NCBI GenBank assembly: GCA_964487745.1
Contig: CAZASG010000003.1
Location: 62,001 to 126,000, forward strand
Length of the DNA stretch: 64,000 nt
Direction: 5' to 3'
Source: Desulfolinea sp964487745
GTDB taxonomy: Bacteria; Chloroflexota; Anaerolineae; Anaerolineales; Villigracilaceae
In this document: piece by piece, positions 61,715-64,000 of the stretch
Position numbering within the stretch: position 1 is the first letter of the stretch
How the letters are laid out: each line of letters begins with the position of its first letter
Notes under the pieces: generated by a model
Seen by the model: the letters and a program-made list of their open reading frames with translations, nothing else
Databases searched by the model: none
Told to the model about the DNA's origin: nothing
Position numbers and translations under genes: made by a program

Positions 61715-63247
61715 ATGAAAATAGCACTACTCTCAGTATGGGATAAAACGGGCGTGGTCGAACTTGCCCAGAAATTAGCTGCCGCAAATTGGCGCCTTGT
61801 CGCCAGCGGGGGGACGGCTCGCACGCTCAAGGAAGCGGGCTTGGATGTCACATCCGTCAGCGAGATCACGGGCGCGTCCGAAATGTTTGATGGGCGAGTG
61901 AAGACCCTGCATCCCGTCATCCACGCGGGGATATTGGCGCGCGATACCGACGCCGACCGAGCCGATCTCGCAGCGCAGGGATGGTCTACCATTGACCTTG
62001 TCGTTACCAATCTCTACCCCTTTGAAGAAGTCGTCGCACAGCCCGACATTGACCTTGCCAAAGCCATCGAGCATATCGATATTGGTGGGGTGGCACTTTT
62101 TCGGGCAGCGGCGAAAAACTTTAAGCGTGTAACCATCCTGAGCGCCCCTGCTGATTATCCTGAAGAACTTTCCACGTTCGATGACGAATCTTTTCGCCAG
62201 AAGATGGCGTTCAAAGCCTTCGCCACTACCGCCCGCTACGACAATGCCATCCAGCGCTATTTCGCGGGGTTGGATAACGCCGCCGAGGATGGCGACGTGA
62301 GCAAAGTATTAAATCTGACTCTCTATCCCATCCAAAGCCTGCGCTATGGCGAAAATCCGCATCAGCGCGCGGCGTACTATGCGACCGATCCCAATGCCAG
62401 CACAATGGGCGGCACGCTCCTGCAAGGCAAAACCCTCTCCTACAACAACCTGCTCGATCTCGATAGCGCCTGGAACGCCGTCCAGAATTTCGATGCGCCC
62501 ACAGCCGTTGTCGTCAAGCATCTCAGCCCCTGCGGCATCGCCTCTGCGTCTGCTATCGAAGACGCCATTGCTCCTGCCATCGCCAGTGATCCCGTTTCCG
62601 CTTTTGGGAGCGTCATCGCCAGCAACCGTGAAGTGAACGCCAAATTCGTGGAGGGGATGGGTAAACTCTTTGTCGAATGTATTGTCGCCCCCTCCTTTAG
62701 TGCGGATGCGAAGGAAACTCTCGCTAAAAAGAAAAATCTCCGACTGCTGGAGATGGGAAACTCCGCCTCGCGCTTGACCCACGACTTGCGTGCTGTTGTG
62801 GGTGGCTTTTTGCGCCAAGATGCAGACATCGTACCGCCAAAAAACGCCCCCGAATGGCGTACCGTGACCCAAAAAGAACCTGCGCCCAAAGAAATGGCAG
62901 CCCTAAAATTCGCCTGGCGAGCCATCCAGCCCGTCAAATCGAACGCCATTCTGCTTGCCAAAAGCGACGGGGTGAACAGCTACACCGTCGGCATTGGTGG
63001 CGGGCAACCCAACCGCGTGGATTGCGGCCGCATCTCTGGCGAGCGCGCTGGGAACGAATCACAAGATTCCGTGATGGCATCCGATGCCTTCTTCCCCTTC
63101 CCCGATGGTGTTGAAGAAGCCGCTAAACTGGGTGTGAACGCCATCGTCCAGCCAGGCGGCTCTGTGCGTGACGATGCCGTTATCGCCAAAGCGGATGAAC
63201 TTGGCATTGCGATGGTCTTTACGGGGATGAGACATTTTAAACACTAA
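61715..63247 (+). CDS. purH: Bifunctional AICAR formyltransferase/IMP cyclohydrolase
   Basis: 510 residues from ATG 61715 with AGAGGAGA upstream. N-terminal MGS-type cyclohydrolase (ALLSVWDKTGVVELAQKLA, SGGTARTLKEAGLDV, DGRVKTLHPVIHAGIL). The transformylase has RYGENPHQRAAYY, NLLDLDSAW, VVKHLSPCGIA (catalytic Lys-His), and IVQPGGSVRDDAVI. It carries out the last two steps of IMP synthesis and recycles the AICAR made by HisF, which explains its place in the his operon. Confidence 0.96.
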   Translation: MKIALLSVWDKTGVVELAQKLAAANWRLVASGGTARTLKEAGLDVTSVSEITGASEMFDGRVKTLHPVIHAGILARDTDADRADLAAQGWSTIDLVVTNLYPFEEVVAQPDIDLAKAIEHIDIGGVALFRAAAKNFKRVTILSAPADYPEELSTFDDESFRQKMAFKAFATTARYDNAIQRYFAGLDNAAEDGDVSKVLNLTLYPIQSLRYGENPHQRAAYYATDPNASTMGGTLLQGKTLSYNNLLDLDSAWNAVQNFDAPTAVVVKHLSPCGIASASAIEDAIAPAIASDPVSAFGSVIASNREVNAKFVEGMGKLFVECIVAPSFSADAKETLAKKKNLRLLEMGNSASRLTHDLRAVVGGFLRQDADIVPPKNAPEWRTVTQKEPAPKEMAALKFAWRAIQPVKSNAILLAKSDGVNSYTVGIGGGQPNRVDCGRISGERAGNESQDSVMASDAFFPFPDGVEEAAKLGVNAIVQPGGSVRDDAVIAKADELGIAMVFTGMRHFKH

Positions 63248-63261
63248 ACGATGAATGCAGA

Positions 63262-63609
63262 ATGATGAATGATGAATTAAAGACCTTTACCAACGAAGCT
63301 GAACTAAAATTTGACCAATACGGCTTAATCCCCGCCATTGTGCAGGATGCCGAAACAAAAGAGATTCTCATGGTCGCGTGGATGAATGCAAAAGCCTTTC
63401 AGTTCACCAAAAAGACAAGCAAAGCCCACTTTTGGTCTCGCAGCCGCGACGAACTCTGGCTCAAGGGCGCGACATCGGGCAACTTTATGAACGTGCAAAA
63501 AATTCTGGTAGACTGTGATGCTGATACGCTTATGTTATTAGTTGAGCCTGCGGGACCAGCCTGTCACACGGGTGAACGAAGCTGCTTTTATCGCATCATA
63601 GAGAATTAA
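63262..63609 (+). CDS. hisI: Phosphoribosyl-AMP cyclohydrolase
   Basis: 115 residues, no fused HisE domain. Motifs: DAETKEILMVAWMNAKAF, HFWSRSRDELWLKGATSGN, metal site DCDADTLML and CHTGERSCFYR with the Zn cysteines. It opens the ring of PR-AMP. The start is one of several ATGs in a repeated ATGATGAAT stretch without a ribosome site. Confidence 0.95.
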   Translation: MMNDELKTFTNEAELKFDQYGLIPAIVQDAETKEILMVAWMNAKAFQFTKKTSKAHFWSRSRDELWLKGATSGNFMNVQKILVDCDADTLMLLVEPAGPACHTGERSCFYRIIEN

Positions 63610-63688
63610 CCACAGAGAACACGGAGCGCACATAGTTTGACAAGAAAAGAGAGAAAAACTCCGCGTTCTCTGGGAACTCTGTAGTGAA
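63607..63688. repeat. Palindromic intergenic repeat, CCACAGAGAACACGGAG family, copy 3
   Basis: TTAACCACAGAGAACACGGAG faces CTCCGCGTTCTCTGGGAACTC. It begins at the hisI stop and ends ~15 bases before hisE. Confidence 0.82.
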
Positions 63689-63703
63689 GGAAAAAGGAAA
63701 GTC

Positions 63704-63979
63704 ATGCTAAACGAATTATTTAAGATCATCGAAGACCGCAAAGCCAACCCCAGCGAGAAATCATATACTGCCAGCCTTTTCGCCAATGGCGAAGACCGCA
63801 TCTGCCAAAAAGTTGGTGAAGAAGCAGTCGAAGTCATCATTGCCGCGAAGGGGCAGGGCGATGAGCGCATTATCGAGGAAATATCCGACCTTTTCTACCA
63901 TACGCTCGTGTTGCTGAGTGCCAAAGATCTCAGCTTGAGCGATGTTGAAGAAGAACTACGAAAGAGACACCAGAAATGA
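63704..63979 (+). CDS. hisE: Phosphoribosyl-ATP pyrophosphatase
   Basis: 91 residues. The MazG-like metal motif is KVGEEAVEVIIAA (EExxE), followed by EEISDLFYHTLVLL. It removes pyrophosphate from PR-ATP, step two of the pathway. The stop overlaps the next ATG (ATGA). Confidence 0.95.
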   Translation: MLNELFKIIEDRKANPSEKSYTASLFANGEDRICQKVGEEAVEVIIAAKGQGDERIIEEISDLFYHTLVLLSAKDLSLSDVEEELRKRHQK

Positions 63980-64000
63980 GCAAAGAGATCATCATTTTCG
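63976..64000 (+). CDS. Start of an unidentified gene (cut by the window end)
   Basis: ATG overlaps the hisE stop in ATGA fashion and the frame is open (MSKEIIIF). Only eight codons are visible, so no product can be named. The overlap argues that the operon continues. Confidence 0.5.

Noticed and set aside
56115..63688. CRISPR array
   Set aside because: The repeats are palindromic, unequal, kilobases apart and placed in intergenic gaps without spacers or cas genes.

Overview
The window looks like a chromosomal segment of a Chloroflexota bacterium, most likely class Anaerolineae. The reasons are the short YidC without a periplasmic domain, the many GAF-rich sensor kinases and FIST, DUF389 and TPR proteins, the intermediate GC content, and abundant intergenic palindromic repeats. 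This assignment is inferred from gene content only; no rRNA or tRNA gene was seen. Every long gap between genes is accounted for by promoters, terminators, riboswitch or attenuator elements, or repeats.

Layout. 1-4253 (minus): a PfkB-like sugar kinase, parA, parB and two histidine kinases in one run. 4425-9059 (plus): an acyl-CoA dehydrogenase-like flavoprotein, a small PH-like protein, a 5'-truncated MarR remnant, a two-domain VOC dioxygenase-like protein and an MFS exporter. 9129-13600 (minus): a three-gene signalling operon (REC-GAF-kinase, lone receiver, double-GAF kinase) with an unusual H-box. 13787-17343 (minus): the conserved rpmH-rnpA-yidD-yidC-jag cluster, with a beta-propeller lipoprotein inserted between yidD and yidC. 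17632-31214 (minus): DoxX protein, eukaryote-type alanine aminotransferase, a large sensor kinase, plsC-cmk, a GT39-like membrane glycosyltransferase, NUDIX, EamA transporter, phosphohexomutase, DUF389-SH3 protein and a HAD phosphatase. 31303-39639 (minus): a FIST protein with a 1345-residue PDZ/multi-TM/GAF kinase, gyrB and a membrane protein. 39735-53244 (mixed): plsY, an MBL hydrolase, a receiver-like protein carrying an inactivated IS200-type transposase domain, polA, TPR protein, class II aldolase, C39-like peptidase/TPR protein, an OmpR-type regulator and a SUMF1-like lipoprotein. 53386-64000 (plus): SAM-I riboswitch and metK, then a histidine operon hisG-D-C-B-A-H-F-purH-I-E, controlled by a leader peptide with five His codons in six and an attenuator.

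Three things stand out. First, the gene at 42464-44230 combines a degenerate receiver, a roadblock/LC7-like domain, a Thr-repeat linker and a Y1 (IS200/IS605 TnpA) fold whose HUH histidines are both replaced, so it appears to be a domesticated transposase turned into a signalling or nucleic-acid-binding protein. Second, the his operon has a complete, readable transcription attenuator with a mutually exclusive antiterminator. Third, many first-in-operon genes have a -10 box 6-10 bases before the ATG and no Shine-Dalgarno, while internal genes have good Shine-Dalgarno sites, pointing to widespread leaderless transcription. At least five families of palindromic intergenic repeats are present, and six copies sit inside the his operon.
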